Shown here: in pieces, positions 7,987 through 16,456 of the stretch
Layout of the letters: every line of letters begins with the position of its first letter
Numbering within the stretch: the first letter of the stretch is position 1
NCBI RefSeq assembly: GCF_023630255.1
Contig: NZ_JALPRS010000003.1
Coordinates: 248,001 to 312,000, forward strand
Direction: 5' to 3'
Length of the DNA: 64,000 nt
DNA from: Pontibacter deserti
GTDB lineage: Bacteria > Bacteroidota > Bacteroidia > Cytophagales > Hymenobacteraceae
Position numbers and translations under genes: made by a program
The notes under the pieces: generated by a model
Told to the model about the DNA's origin: nothing
Seen by the model: the letters and a program-made list of their open reading frames with translations, nothing else
Databases searched by the model: none

Positions 7987-8805
7987 ATGGAAGTAAATAA
8001 AAAGTTAATAAAAGTACCTACCATGGCCGAAATGGCTGCTAATGGCCAGGAGCCGGAAGTGCTGTTTTGGGTAGGTTGTGCCGGTTCTTTTGATGACCGC
8101 TACAAAAGAGTAACACGTGCCTTTGTGCAGATACTGGAGCACGTAGGTATAAAGTATGCCGTGTTGGGTACTGAAGAAAGCTGTACCGGAGAGCCAGCCA
8201 AGCGTGCAGGTAACGAGTTCCTGTTTCAGATGCAGGCGCTTACCAATATCGAGGTACTGAATGCTTACAACATTAAAAAAATTGTAACAGCTTGCCCGCA
8301 TTGTTTTAATACTATAAAGAATGAGTATCCTGACCTGGGCGGTAACTATGAAGTAATTCACCACTCTACGTTCTTACAACAGCTGATCAACGAAGGCAAG
8401 GTACACGTGCAGGGTGGCGAAGCTTTTAAAGGCCAGCGCATTACCTACCACGATTCTTGTTACTTAGGCAGAGCCAACGACATTTATGAAGCCCCACGCG
8501 ACGTACTCGCTGCCCTGGATGCCGATTTGGTAGAAATGAAACGAGTGCGTGCTAATGGTTTATGCTGTGGTGCCGGTGGTGCTCAGATGTTTAAAGAGCC
8601 GGAGCCAGGCAGAAAAGATATCAACGTAGAGCGTACCGAAGAAGCTTTGGCAACGTTAGGTAAAGGTAAAGGCGTAATTGCAACAGCCTGCCCGTTCTGT
8701 ATGGTAATGATGAGCGACGGTGTGAAAAACAAGGAGCAGGAAGAAAACGTAAAAGTTTTCGATATAGCTGAGCTGATCGCCCAGGCCGAAGGACTTACTA
8801 AATAA
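7987..8805 (+). CDS. CCG-domain (HdrB-like) oxidoreductase subunit
   Basis: A 272-aa cytoplasmic protein with two cysteine-rich CCG-type domains. The first (about residues 28-130) holds FWVGCAGSFD, ESCTGEPAKR and TACPHCFN. The second (about 145-260) holds HDSCYLGR, GLCCGAGGAQMF and TACPFCMVMM. In HdrB such domains bind unusual 4Fe-4S clusters at the catalytic site. I choose the ATG at 7987; a TTG at 7915 would add 24 residues of unlike composition. It follows the membrane Fe-S gene by 105 nt, so together they resemble an HdrBC-like membrane complex. The physiological substrate is unknown. Confidence 0.85.
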   Translation: MEVNKKLIKVPTMAEMAANGQEPEVLFWVGCAGSFDDRYKRVTRAFVQILEHVGIKYAVLGTEESCTGEPAKRAGNEFLFQMQALTNIEVLNAYNIKKIVTACPHCFNTIKNEYPDLGGNYEVIHHSTFLQQLINEGKVHVQGGEAFKGQRITYHDSCYLGRANDIYEAPRDVLAALDADLVEMKRVRANGLCCGAGGAQMFKEPEPGRKDINVERTEEALATLGKGKGVIATACPFCMVMMSDGVKNKEQEENVKVFDIAELIAQAEGLTK

Positions 8806-8811
8806 TATCTT

Positions 8812-8899
8812 ATTGTTGATTGCTTACTGTTAATTGTGACCTTAATTTATAGTTAAGCCATTATTAACCAACAACAATCAGCAACTAACAATCAACAAT
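8812..8899. repeat. Inverted repeat in the spacer before 8904
   Basis: Perfect 11-bp arms ATTGTTGATTG (8812-8822) and CAATCAACAAT (8889-8899) bracket a 66-nt region that itself has weaker complementarity. The right arm ends 4 nt before the next start codon. It may fold in the transcript and affect translation of the gene at 8904. Confidence 0.45.
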
Positions 8900-8903
8900 T
8901 ACA

Positions 8904-9386
8904 ATGTATATTCCGTTTGACGAACTGCCGTCTCAGGCCCGTATCTGGATTTACCAGGCAAGCAGACCTTTGACAGAGGCAGAACAAGCAGAAATAAAGC
9001 CGTTGCTGCTGGCCTTTGTAACAGACTGGAGCAGCCACGGTTCTGATTTACAAGCATCAGCAGAGCTGTTGCATGGTCGTTTTTTAGTTCTTGCCAACAA
9101 TGAGAGCGCTAAAGCTGCCAGTGGTTGCTCTATCGATAAGTCAGTAAATTTTGTGCGGGAACTGGAGCAGCGGTTTAATGTATCCTTTTTCGACCGTACA
9201 CAACTGGCTTTCCTGAAAGAGGGAGAAGTGGAGTTGGTAAACATGAGCGACCTGAAAGGGAAAGTAGCTTCCGGAGATATTAGTAAAGACACTTTATACT
9301 TTGATACTTTGGTTACCAATTACGGCGACCTGCAGGCTGAGTGGCCACGCCCGGCACAACAAAGCTGGCTTTCACGTTACTTTTAG
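8904..9386 (+). CDS. Conserved Bacteroidota protein of unknown function
   Basis: A 160-aa soluble protein without signal peptide, membrane helix or P-loop. From memory, similar proteins in Bacteroidota databases are labelled ABC transporter ATPase, which this sequence does not support: there is no Walker A, signature or Walker B motif. Recognisable parts are the N-terminal DELPSQARIWIYQASRPLT, a central SGCSIDKSVNFVRELE with a single Cys, and a C-terminal DTLYFDTLV. It lies between the Fe-S gene pair and the PorE-like gene (30 nt downstream) and may be cotranscribed with the latter. Confidence 0.75.
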   Translation: MYIPFDELPSQARIWIYQASRPLTEAEQAEIKPLLLAFVTDWSSHGSDLQASAELLHGRFLVLANNESAKAASGCSIDKSVNFVRELEQRFNVSFFDRTQLAFLKEGEVELVNMSDLKGKVASGDISKDTLYFDTLVTNYGDLQAEWPRPAQQSWLSRYF

Positions 9387-9416
9387 AGATCTGCCCAACA
9401 CATAAGATATAAGCAC

Positions 9417-11366
9417 ATGCACCAGATGCCATACGCTAACCAAATATTCAAAAGCCTGAAGCACATTTGCTTACTGGCTTTTATAGCTTTATTTATAAAC
9501 GCATGTGGGGCCTCGCAATATTTGGGTAAAGGTGATAAGCGGTTTGAGATGGAGCAATATGATAAAGCCATCGAATATTATAAGCAAGCGCTTAAAAGCT
9601 CTAAAAGCCCAGGCGAAGTAAATTTTAAGATTGCAGAGTCATACCGCCTGTCAAACAGATTGGCAGAGGCGGAGCCATACTATAAAGCAGCATTGGATGG
9701 CGGCTATCGCAAAGAAGAAGCGTTTTACTACTATGGCATGACGCTAAAAGCGAATGGTAAGTACGAAGAGGCGCTTAACCAGCTACAGGATTATGTAAGT
9801 ATAGGCACCAACTCCAGGTTAAAAGGTTTGGCTGCACGTGAGGTAGAGAACTTCGGACAGTTAAGCGACATTATGCGTGGGCGCCAGGCTTACGAAGTAC
9901 AAAACCTGCAGGCCCTGAACACGGAAGCATCTGAATTCGGACCTTATATCCTGAACAACGATCTGGTTTTCTCATCTACACGGGGTCCCGGAAAAGCTTA
10001 CATGGGCAATGGCGAAGGCTTTATAGATATCTATGCCACAACACTAACTGACTCGGTAGGGGAAATGGGTGGAGCTGTCCGGAAATTCGAGAATGTGAAC
10101 ATTGAAGGCTTACATGATGCCCTGGCGACTTTTGCTAACGAAGGCCGCACGATGGTGTTTGCCAGAGGCAACGAGGGTAAAAAGAAAGGCCGCCAGAACG
10201 TAGATCTATTTGTAACTTATTTCCGCTCAAACGCCTGGACCGAACCTAAACTATTAACTATAAACGATGCCCGCGCCTGGGATTCATCGCCGGCATTCTC
10301 ACCGGATGGTAAAACATTATACTTCTCTTCTGACAGAAAAGGCGGTTTAGGCGGCAACGATATCTATAGAGTTGAGCTAGACGAAAATAATAGATTTGGT
10401 TCTCCTGAAAATTTAGGGCCAGACATAAACACGCCTGGCAACGAAAGCTTTGTGCATGTATCGCCGGATGGCACTTTATACATTGCTTCTGATGGCTTAC
10501 CGGGTTTAGGTAACCTGGATTTATTTAGAGTAGATAATGGCAAGCCTGTGAATATGGGCACACCGGTAAACTCTCCTGGAGACGATTTCAGTATATATTT
10601 TCAGAGTACTACACGCGGTTTCTTCTCATCTAACCGCGAAGGCGGAAAAGGGGGAGACGATCTTTATAGTTTGGTTAAATCGCAGCGCAAGCTGGTTAAT
10701 TTCTATGTAGATGGTACGGTATACCTACGCCGTGAGAAAGACAAAAAGCAAACTATAGTTCCGAACCAACTGGTAGTACTGCAAAACGATAAAGGCCAGA
10801 AAATAAAAGAAACTACTTCTGATGCCGAAGGCAAGTTCTCTTTTAGCCTTGATACTGCTTCTACTTACTCATTGGTTTCTGAAAAAGCCGGTTTCTTTAC
10901 AGCACGCACACGCGTTACAACAGTTGGCAAAATACCTGCACAGGATAAGTTACTGGAAGATGTAAATGATATTCGCTTAACGGCCACACTGGTGCTGAAT
11001 GAGATTGTGAAAGAGAAAGCGATTGTGCTGGAAAATATTTTCTATGACTTTGATAAAGCTGACATCAGGCCGGATGCTGCCATTGAGCTGGATAAGCTGG
11101 TAGAAGTATTAAATGACAATCCGAACATTTCAATAGAGCTAAGCTCTCATACCGACGTTCGTGGTTCAGATGTTTACAACCAGGATCTGTCGCAACGCCG
11201 GGCCGAGTCTGCTGTGGAATACATTATTTCTAAAGGTATAGACCGCTCACGCATTACTGCAAAAGGCTATGGCGAAAGCAGGCTGGTAGTTAAAAATGCT
11301 AAAACAGATGCAGAACATCAGCGAAACAGACGTACAGAATTTAAAGTGGTGCGTATAAAAGAGTAA
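9417..11366 (+). CDS. PorE-like OmpA-family lipoprotein (TPR, beta-propeller, OmpA)
   Basis: A 649-aa outer-membrane-associated lipoprotein. A signal peptide ends at the lipobox INAC, with Cys30 as the lipidated residue. TPR repeats cover about 35-150. A PD40/WD40-like propeller covers about 175-420, with repeats such as SPDGKTLYFSSDRKGGLGG and SPDGTLYIASDG. A carboxypeptidase regulatory-like fold covers about 430-515, and a C-terminal OmpA peptidoglycan-binding domain about 540-649 (YDFDKADIRPDA, SHTDVRGS, RRAESAVEYI). This order is that of PorE of the type IX secretion system, which ties the secretion machine to peptidoglycan. Bacteroidota carry several proteins of this plan, so a non-T9SS role is possible. 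Three T9SS cargo genes in the window make the link attractive. Confidence 0.85.
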   Translation: MHQMPYANQIFKSLKHICLLAFIALFINACGASQYLGKGDKRFEMEQYDKAIEYYKQALKSSKSPGEVNFKIAESYRLSNRLAEAEPYYKAALDGGYRKEEAFYYYGMTLKANGKYEEALNQLQDYVSIGTNSRLKGLAAREVENFGQLSDIMRGRQAYEVQNLQALNTEASEFGPYILNNDLVFSSTRGPGKAYMGNGEGFIDIYATTLTDSVGEMGGAVRKFENVNIEGLHDALATFANEGRTMVFARGNEGKKKGRQNVDLFVTYFRSNAWTEPKLLTINDARAWDSSPAFSPDGKTLYFSSDRKGGLGGNDIYRVELDENNRFGSPENLGPDINTPGNESFVHVSPDGTLYIASDGLPGLGNLDLFRVDNGKPVNMGTPVNSPGDDFSIYFQSTTRGFFSSNREGGKGGDDLYSLVKSQRKLVNFYVDGTVYLRREKDKKQTIVPNQLVVLQNDKGQKIKETTSDAEGKFSFSLDTASTYSLVSEKAGFFTARTRVTTVGKIPAQDKLLEDVNDIRLTATLVLNEIVKEKAIVLENIFYDFDKADIRPDAAIELDKLVEVLNDNPNISIELSSHTDVRGSDVYNQDLSQRRAESAVEYIISKGIDRSRITAKGYGESRLVVKNAKTDAEHQRNRRTEFKVVRIKE

Positions 11367-11385
11367 TCAGTGTAGCGCTACAGAT

Positions 11386-11426
11386 AAAAGAGCAGCATAA
11401 GTTTATACTTGCGCTGCTCTTTTTAT
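11386..11426. terminator. Intrinsic terminator after PorE-like gene
   Basis: Stem AAAGAGCAGC (11387-11396) with GCTGCTCTTT (11413-11422), loop of 16 nt, then a T run. It separates the PorE-like gene from purM. Confidence 0.8.
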
Positions 11427-11459
11427 TTACATCTGCTGCTACAATCCCGGCTGCTTTGT

Positions 11460-11467
11460 TAAATTTG
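11460..11467 (+). promoter_or_regulatory. Candidate -7 promoter element, purM
   Basis: TAAATTTG matches TAnnTTTG and ends 20 nt before the purM start codon. No clear -33 TTG is seen at the usual distance. Confidence 0.4.
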
Positions 11468-11487
11468 TAGGCAAATCATCCCGAACT

Positions 11488-12657
11488 ATGGAAAACAGAT
11501 ATTTGCGCCGTGGCGTGTCGGCTTCCAAAGAAGATGTGCACAACGCCATCAAAAACATCGACAAAGGCATTTTCCCAAAAGCTTTTTGCAAGATCATCCC
11601 AGATATACTTACCGGTGACCCCGACTACTGCAACATTATGCACGCCGACGGAGCTGGTACCAAATCATCGTTAGCATACCTGTACTGGAAAGAGACCGGC
11701 GACCTGAGCGTCTGGAAAGGCATTGCCCAGGATGCAGTGATCATGAATACCGACGACCTGCTTTGCGTTGGCGCTACCGATAATATACTGCTTTCGTCAA
11801 CTATAGGGCGTAACAAAAATTTGGTGCCTGGTGAGGTTATTGCAGCTGTAATAAACGGTACCGAAGAAGTACTGGAGATGCTCCGGGATAACGGTATTGG
11901 TATTTACAGCACCGGCGGCGAAACAGCTGATGTGGGCGATTTGGTACGTACCATTATAGTAGACAGCACCGTAACCGCCCGCATGCGCCGTGACGAAGTG
12001 ATCAGTAACCATACCATACAGCCCGGCGATGTAATTGTAGGCTTTGCATCTTACGGCCAGGCTACTTATGAAACAGAATATAATGGCGGCATGGGCAGCA
12101 ACGGCCTTACTTCGGCACGCCACGATGTATTCCATAGTTACCTGGCAAACTCATATCCTGAAAGTTACGATCCTGAACTGCCTGCTGACTTGGTATACTC
12201 CGGTAATAAGCGCCTGACGGATGTAGACAAAGAAACAGGAATGGAAATAGGTAAGCTGGTATTATCTCCAACGCGTACCTATGCGCCTATAGTAAAAGCT
12301 ATACTTGAGCAACACCGCCAGCACATACATGGTATGGTGCATTGTAGCGGCGGCGCCCAGACCAAAGTGCTGCACTTTACCGATAAGGTACACATCATAA
12401 AAGATAACCTTTTCCCTACGCCGCCATTGTTCCGCATTATACAGGAGCAAAGCCACACCGACTGGAAAGAGATGTACAAAGTATTTAATATGGGACACCG
12501 CCTGGAGATATACTTACCTGAGCAATATGCCCAGGAACTGATCGATATTTCCAGATCGTTTAATGTAGATGCACAGATAATTGGCCGCGTGGAAGCAAGT
12601 AAAATCAACGAACTAACTATAAAAAGCGCCCACGGCGAATTTTACTACGAAGGATAA
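11488..12657 (+). CDS. purM: Phosphoribosylformylglycinamidine cyclo-ligase (AIR synthase)
   Basis: Fifth step of purine biosynthesis: ATP-dependent closure of FGAM to aminoimidazole ribotide. The 389-aa protein has the PurM signature MHADGAGTKS near residue 51, TDDLLCVGA near 93, a YSTGGETADVGD loop near 139 and HCSGGAQTKVL near 288. It is longer than the ~345-aa enterobacterial enzyme, in the manner of the Bacteroidota form. It is a single gene between two terminators; no other pur gene is adjacent. Confidence 0.93.
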   Translation: MENRYLRRGVSASKEDVHNAIKNIDKGIFPKAFCKIIPDILTGDPDYCNIMHADGAGTKSSLAYLYWKETGDLSVWKGIAQDAVIMNTDDLLCVGATDNILLSSTIGRNKNLVPGEVIAAVINGTEEVLEMLRDNGIGIYSTGGETADVGDLVRTIIVDSTVTARMRRDEVISNHTIQPGDVIVGFASYGQATYETEYNGGMGSNGLTSARHDVFHSYLANSYPESYDPELPADLVYSGNKRLTDVDKETGMEIGKLVLSPTRTYAPIVKAILEQHRQHIHGMVHCSGGAQTKVLHFTDKVHIIKDNLFPTPPLFRIIQEQSHTDWKEMYKVFNMGHRLEIYLPEQYAQELIDISRSFNVDAQIIGRVEASKINELTIKSAHGEFYYEG

Positions 12658-12677
12658 GTATAACATAACAGAAGTAT

Positions 12678-12712
12678 AAAAAAGCCGCAGGTACAATATC
12701 TGCGGCTTTTTT
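12678..12712. terminator. Intrinsic terminator after purM
   Basis: Perfect 13-bp inverted repeat (12678-12690 and 12700-12712) with a GC-rich core and flanking A and T runs, 20 nt after purM. Confidence 0.88.
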
Positions 12713-12855
12713 ATTGGCTGGCGTAGTGGTTATTGCGCAGATAGTAAGCTAGTTGTAATTTCTGGGAACTATAAATCCAAACTATAACAGCAAAAGCCTA
12801 TATAACTGGCACAGAAATTGGATATGGCAAAGTATAGCGATTAAACTATACTACC

Positions 12856-13593
12856 ATGAGAAAGCTTCTACTTCCGCTCCTGCTTGTGCTACTGGCGATG
12901 CCGGTATTGGTACAAGCTTCTGTGTTAACTTTTCGTGCCCCGGCTGGCGAGCCTTTTTACCTGAAACTGAACGGTAAGTTGGTTAACCATAAAGCATCAA
13001 ATTTTGTGCGGATAGACCACCTGCGCCCGGGTAAGCATTACGTGGAAGTAAAAGTACGTAGTCGTTACCGCGACTACCACCTAGGCACCAAAGTATATGC
13101 TCGGCAAGGTTATGAAACAAATTATGGTGTAGATATAAATCCGCACAAAGGCAAAATCAAACTAAGAATATTAAGTGAAGTACCGTTGTTGCCGCCGCCG
13201 CCGCCGGTTGTGGTTCCACGTGTACCATATCCGCCAGCAGAACCCTACAGGCCTGCGCCGCCCCGCTACAATGACGACCACTATGACCGCGACCGTTGCG
13301 ATTACCTGATGAGCCGCGAAGAAGTGGATAAGTTAGCTGATGCGATGAAGAACCGAAGCTTTGAGAGCACAAAACTAACGATAGCCCGCGAAGCCTTGCG
13401 TAATAGCAGCATCCTGGCTGAAGACCTGAAGTATATTCTGCAGCAGTTCGACTATGAAAGCACAAGGGTGGAGTTTGCAAAGTATGCTTATGAGTATGTG
13501 TGTGACCGTGACCGCTTCTACTATGTGTACGATGTCCTCAAATTCGACAGCAGTGTGCGAGAGCTTGAAGAGTATACCAGCCGGAGACGGTAG
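12856..13593 (+). CDS. Secreted DUF4476 protein with proline-rich linker
   Basis: A 245-aa exported protein. A clear signal peptide (1-21, cut after VLVQA) is followed by a beta-rich domain (about 24-110), then a linker with six consecutive prolines and repeated PAEPYRPAPP-like sequence (about 113-138), and a C-terminal DUF4476 domain (about 148-240) with helical repeats MSREEVDKLADAMKN and ILQQFDYESTRVEFAKYAY. DUF4476 has no known function. Flanking terminators on both sides make it a single-gene unit. Confidence 0.85.
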   Translation: MRKLLLPLLLVLLAMPVLVQASVLTFRAPAGEPFYLKLNGKLVNHKASNFVRIDHLRPGKHYVEVKVRSRYRDYHLGTKVYARQGYETNYGVDINPHKGKIKLRILSEVPLLPPPPPVVVPRVPYPPAEPYRPAPPRYNDDHYDRDRCDYLMSREEVDKLADAMKNRSFESTKLTIAREALRNSSILAEDLKYILQQFDYESTRVEFAKYAYEYVCDRDRFYYVYDVLKFDSSVRELEEYTSRRR

Positions 13594-13708
13594 TTAGAAA
13601 GTAATATACCTCACAGTGTCTCTGAGACCTATGGCGTCTTACTAACGAAAGTATAAATGAGAGTGTTAAAGTGTTAAGTTAAATAGTTAAACAGATTGTT
13701 TGTGAAGT

Positions 13709-13745
13709 AAAAAAGCCGCTCCCGTAAATGGAGAGCGGCTTTTTC
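13709..13745. terminator. Intrinsic terminator after DUF4476 gene
   Basis: Stem AAAAAGCCGCTC (13710-13721) with GAGCGGCTTTTT (13733-13744), loop 11 nt, with A and T runs on the two sides. Confidence 0.85.
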
Positions 13746-13755
13746 TTTTAATTAC

Positions 13756-13868
13756 TATAGCGCGAGCGTCCTTGCTCGTGTTTGGTATTATCTGGCCTCT
13801 GGCCACAGTTAATTTAAAAGGGCCAGGGGCTCAGCCATAGTTAGTCACGAGTGTGGACGCTCGCGCCA
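13756..13868. repeat. REP-like inverted element (copy A)
   Basis: The left part reads CGCGAGCGTCC..GCTCGTG (about 13760-13780). The right part (13835-13868) carries the reverse complement with few mismatches, and inner GGCC-rich arms also pair, so the whole ~113 bp can form a large imperfect hairpin. The right 34 bp matches 59064-59097 at 29 of 34 positions. This is the main content of the 384-bp spacer between the DUF4476 and DUF4293 genes, together with two terminators. Confidence 0.7.
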
Positions 13869-13889
13869 TGGGTTGATCTTAAATTTAAT

Positions 13890-13919
13890 AAAGCCGCCCC
13901 ATTATCTGGAAGCGGCTTT
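13890..13919. terminator. Intrinsic terminator of DUF4293 gene
   Basis: Stem AAAGCCGC (13890-13897) with GCGGCTTT (13912-13919). It lies 58 nt past the stop codon of the minus-strand DUF4293 gene and can work on both strands. Confidence 0.75.
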
Positions 13920-13977
13920 TATACTTCGGAGCAAACTATAAATTCACTCTCAATTCTTTAACTCACTAACTCTTAAA

Positions 13978-14478
13978 CTACCTAAGTCTGTCCACAGACC
14001 TCACCAAGTCTTCGTCGCGTTTAATGAAGCGGTTCGCCAGTGCGTTCAACAATAAGGCCAGCATCGGCATGTAAAAACCAGCCTCATAAGAGCCATTATC
14101 GTTACCTTCAATCATTTCAGCGCCAACATAAGCAGCATAGTAAAACGAGGTTCCGAAAAGTGCAGCCAGAATCAAAGTGTTTAATAGGCCCAGCTTCATC
14201 TGGTTCAGACGGCTACGGAACTGGAAGATTTCTACCAACGCAATTACAGCAGCAGCAATAGCCAGCAAGCCAATCGCGATAGTGCCTTTAGACGGTATGT
14301 TGCCGGCAGCTGTGGCCTCGCCGTCAGCGTTCAATACCTTTGATTTTAGCTCCCAGGCAGTAAGCACTACAGTTTCGCCGGTTGCAGCATCTGTTTTAGA
14401 CCACAGCGGTAAAAACAGCATCGAAATAACTGCCAGTACCAGCAGAAACAGAAATACAGTTTGAATTCTTTGTATCAT
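13978..14478 (-). CDS. DUF4293 family membrane protein
   Basis: A 166-aa protein with four transmembrane segments (about 5-27, 68-88, 96-115, 128-147) and the N-terminal MIQRIQTVFL typical of Bacteroidota DUF4293 proteins. The first extracytoplasmic loop (28-65) is hydrophilic and the C-terminal tail is charged. Function is unknown. It diverges from the thiolase gene, with 62 nt between the start codons. Confidence 0.88.
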   Translation of the reverse strand: MIQRIQTVFLFLLVLAVISMLFLPLWSKTDAATGETVVLTAWELKSKVLNADGEATAAGNIPSKGTIAIGLLAIAAAVIALVEIFQFRSRLNQMKLGLLNTLILAALFGTSFYYAAYVGAEMIEGNDNGSYEAGFYMPMLALLLNALANRFIKRDEDLVRSVDRLR

Positions 14479-14508
14479 GTAATCGTTAATTTAACTTGCA
14501 AGAAGTTG

Positions 14509-14516
14509 CAAAATTA
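14509..14516 (-). promoter_or_regulatory. Candidate -7 promoter element, DUF4293 gene
   Basis: Minus-strand TAATTTTG, a full match to TAnnTTTG, 30 nt before the DUF4293 start. No -33 element is evident. Confidence 0.45.
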
Positions 14517-14540
14517 GACAAAGACCTGAGAAACTAAAAT

Positions 14541-15740
14541 ATGAATACTGCTTACATAGTAGATATAGTACGAACCCCTGTCGGAAAGTTTGGCGGAAGC
14601 CTGAGCACAGTGCGCCCTGACGACATGGCTGCCTTTATTTTAAAGGAACTGATGGCCCGAAACCTACAAGTAGCACCAGAACTGATAGAAGACGTAGTGC
14701 TGGGTGCTGCCAACCAGGCCGGTGAAGACAACCGAAATGTAGCCCGAATGGCGCTGCTGCTGGCTGGCTTGCCCCTAGAGATAGGTGGTGTTACTGTTAA
14801 CCGCTTGTGTGCTTCTGGTTTGCAGTCTATAATAGATGCAAGCCGTGCCGTTAAAAGCGGAGATGGCGATGTGTATCTGGCCGGTGGCGTAGAAAGCATG
14901 ACCCGCGCGCCCTTTGTAATGGCCAAAGCCGAAACTGCCTTCAGCAGAACTCCTGAAATTTACGACACAACCATAGGCTGGCGCTTTACTAACCCAACCT
15001 TATCTAAACTGCACCACCCGTTTGCCATGGGAGAAACTGCTGAGAATGTAGCCGAGCGCGAAGGTGTTTCACGTGAAGCACAGGATGAGTTTGCCCACAG
15101 CTCGCAGCTAAAGTATAAAGCGGCCCACGAAGCCGGTAAGTTTAAAGATGAAATTATACCTGTACCGGTTCCACAGCGCAAAGCCGACCCAATCATTTTC
15201 GACACCGATGAACATCCGCGTTTATCAAGTGTAGAGAAGCTGGCTCAATTGGCGCCTGCCTTTAAAAAAGGTGGTAGCGTAACGGCCGGTAACTCATCGG
15301 GTATAAACGATGGTGCAGCTGCCTCGCTTATAGTTAGCGAAGAGACTGTAAAACGTTTAGGCCTTACGCCAATGGCGCGTGTGGTAAGTGTAGGTATAGC
15401 TGGTGTAGATCCCGCACATATGGGTATGGGCCCTGTGCCAGCAACTTTAAAAGCACTTAAAAGAGCAGGCTTAACTATTAACGACATTGGTCTGGCCGAG
15501 ATTAACGAAGCGTTTGCCTCGCAAGCTCTGCCTTGTATGCATCAGCTAGGTATAGATCCGGCTATCGTGAACGTTAATGGTGGTTCTATTGCTATTGGTC
15601 ACCCGCTGGGGGCAAGTGGCACGCGTATTTCAGCGACCTTGCTGCACGAAATGAAGCGCCGCGAAAATGTACGTTACGGTCTGGCTACCATGTGTGTGGG
15701 TGTGGGGCAGGGGGCAGCTATCATCTACGAGAAAGTATAA
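14541..15740 (+). CDS. Acetyl-CoA C-acyltransferase (thiolase)
   Basis: Last step of beta-oxidation: cleavage of 3-ketoacyl-CoA by CoA. The 399-aa protein has all thiolase landmarks: the acyl-accepting Cys90 in [11 protein letters not shown], the NEAFA loop near 323, GHPLGASG with the catalytic His near 357, and CVGVGQG with the second Cys near 387. The subfamily is close to degradative thiolases (FadA/PcaF); a biosynthetic or beta-ketoadipyl role cannot be excluded. It is a lone gene ended by a strong terminator. Confidence 0.93.
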   Translation: MNTAYIVDIVRTPVGKFGGSLSTVRPDDMAAFILKELMARNLQVAPELIEDVVLGAANQAGEDNRNVARMALLLAGLPLEIGGVTVNRLCASGLQSIIDASRAVKSGDGDVYLAGGVESMTRAPFVMAKAETAFSRTPEIYDTTIGWRFTNPTLSKLHHPFAMGETAENVAEREGVSREAQDEFAHSSQLKYKAAHEAGKFKDEIIPVPVPQRKADPIIFDTDEHPRLSSVEKLAQLAPAFKKGGSVTAGNSSGINDGAAASLIVSEETVKRLGLTPMARVVSVGIAGVDPAHMGMGPVPATLKALKRAGLTINDIGLAEINEAFASQALPCMHQLGIDPAIVNVNGGSIAIGHPLGASGTRISATLLHEMKRRENVRYGLATMCVGVGQGAAIIYEKV

Positions 15741-15760
15741 AATAAAAAAATACAACAATA

Positions 15761-15794
15761 AAAACCCCGTTTCTGGTAGCAGGAGCGGGGTTTT
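15761..15794. terminator. Intrinsic terminator after thiolase
   Basis: Stem AAAACCCCG (15761-15769) with CGGGGTTTT (15786-15794), 16-nt loop and flanking A/T runs. Confidence 0.88.
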
Positions 15795-15881
15795 TGCTTT
15801 TTATGCATTGCAAACGGAACTATAACCGATGAAGTTGGCACTCCCTTTGTAGATAGTAAACAAACATGTAAACACTAGCTT

Positions 15882-16304
15882 ATGAAAAAGGTATTGACAT
15901 TTGTATTGGTTGCGATGCTGATGATAGTTGGCCAGGCAGCCATGGCGCAGGGTAATGGTCACGGCAAAGGAAAGGGCAACGGAAGACCTTCTTTTGTAGA
16001 TGAAAAACACCGCGCCCACGCTGAGTGGAAGCGCGAAAAAGCCTACGCTAAGAGCCATAAGAAATCTGACAAGTACTACGATGATGATTGCGACAGACAT
16101 CATGACCACGATGATGACGATGATCGTGACCATAGAAGAGACGACGACAGAAGAGTAGCGGACAGAAATTATCCTTGGGAAAGAACACCGGAGCAACGCA
16201 GAACTGAAGAAAGACGCCGTACCGAGGAGCAAAGACGTGAGGATGGAAACCGCAATCCAAGAACTGTCCGTGATGTGATCCTGAAAAGAACAGGTGGCAA
16301 TTAA
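15882..16304 (+). CDS. Secreted, highly charged His/Asp/Arg-rich small protein
   Basis: A 140-aa protein with a signal peptide (1-22, MVGQAAMAQ region) followed by wholly low-complexity charged sequence. A Gly/Lys/Asn segment (24-36) is followed by a central block dense in Asp and His (about 64-90, with DCDRHHDHDDDDD) and an Arg/Glu repeat region (about 103-125). No fold or family is recognised. The Asp/His block could bind divalent cations, which is only an inference. Terminators on both sides isolate it. Confidence 0.7.
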   Translation: MKKVLTFVLVAMLMIVGQAAMAQGNGHGKGKGNGRPSFVDEKHRAHAEWKREKAYAKSHKKSDKYYDDDCDRHHDHDDDDDRDHRRDDDRRVADRNYPWERTPEQRRTEERRRTEEQRREDGNRNPRTVRDVILKRTGGN

Positions 16305-16370
16305 TAAACTATAGAAACTGCTTTAGCTGATTAAACAATTCAGCAATTAAAATACCTAACAGTGTCCCGG

Positions 16371-16406
16371 AGCCAGGCTATACTTTGTGTAGCCTGGCTT
16401 TTTTTA
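16371..16406 (+). terminator. Intrinsic terminator after charged secreted protein
   Basis: Perfect 10-bp stem AGCCAGGCTA (16371-16380) with TAGCCTGGCT (16390-16399), then a run of T. Confidence 0.88.
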
Positions 16407-16420
16407 TGGTTTATACTTTG

Positions 16421-16452
16421 TTGTGCACCTTCAAAAGGAAATTCTAACTTTG
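16421..16452 (+). promoter_or_regulatory. Promoter of truA, probably leaderless
   Basis: TTG (16421-16423), 21-nt spacer, then TAACTTTG (16445-16452), which ends only 4 nt before the truA ATG. With the usual distance from the -7 box to the transcript start, transcription would begin at or next to the start codon. Confidence 0.55.
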
Positions 16453-16456
16453 CCAC

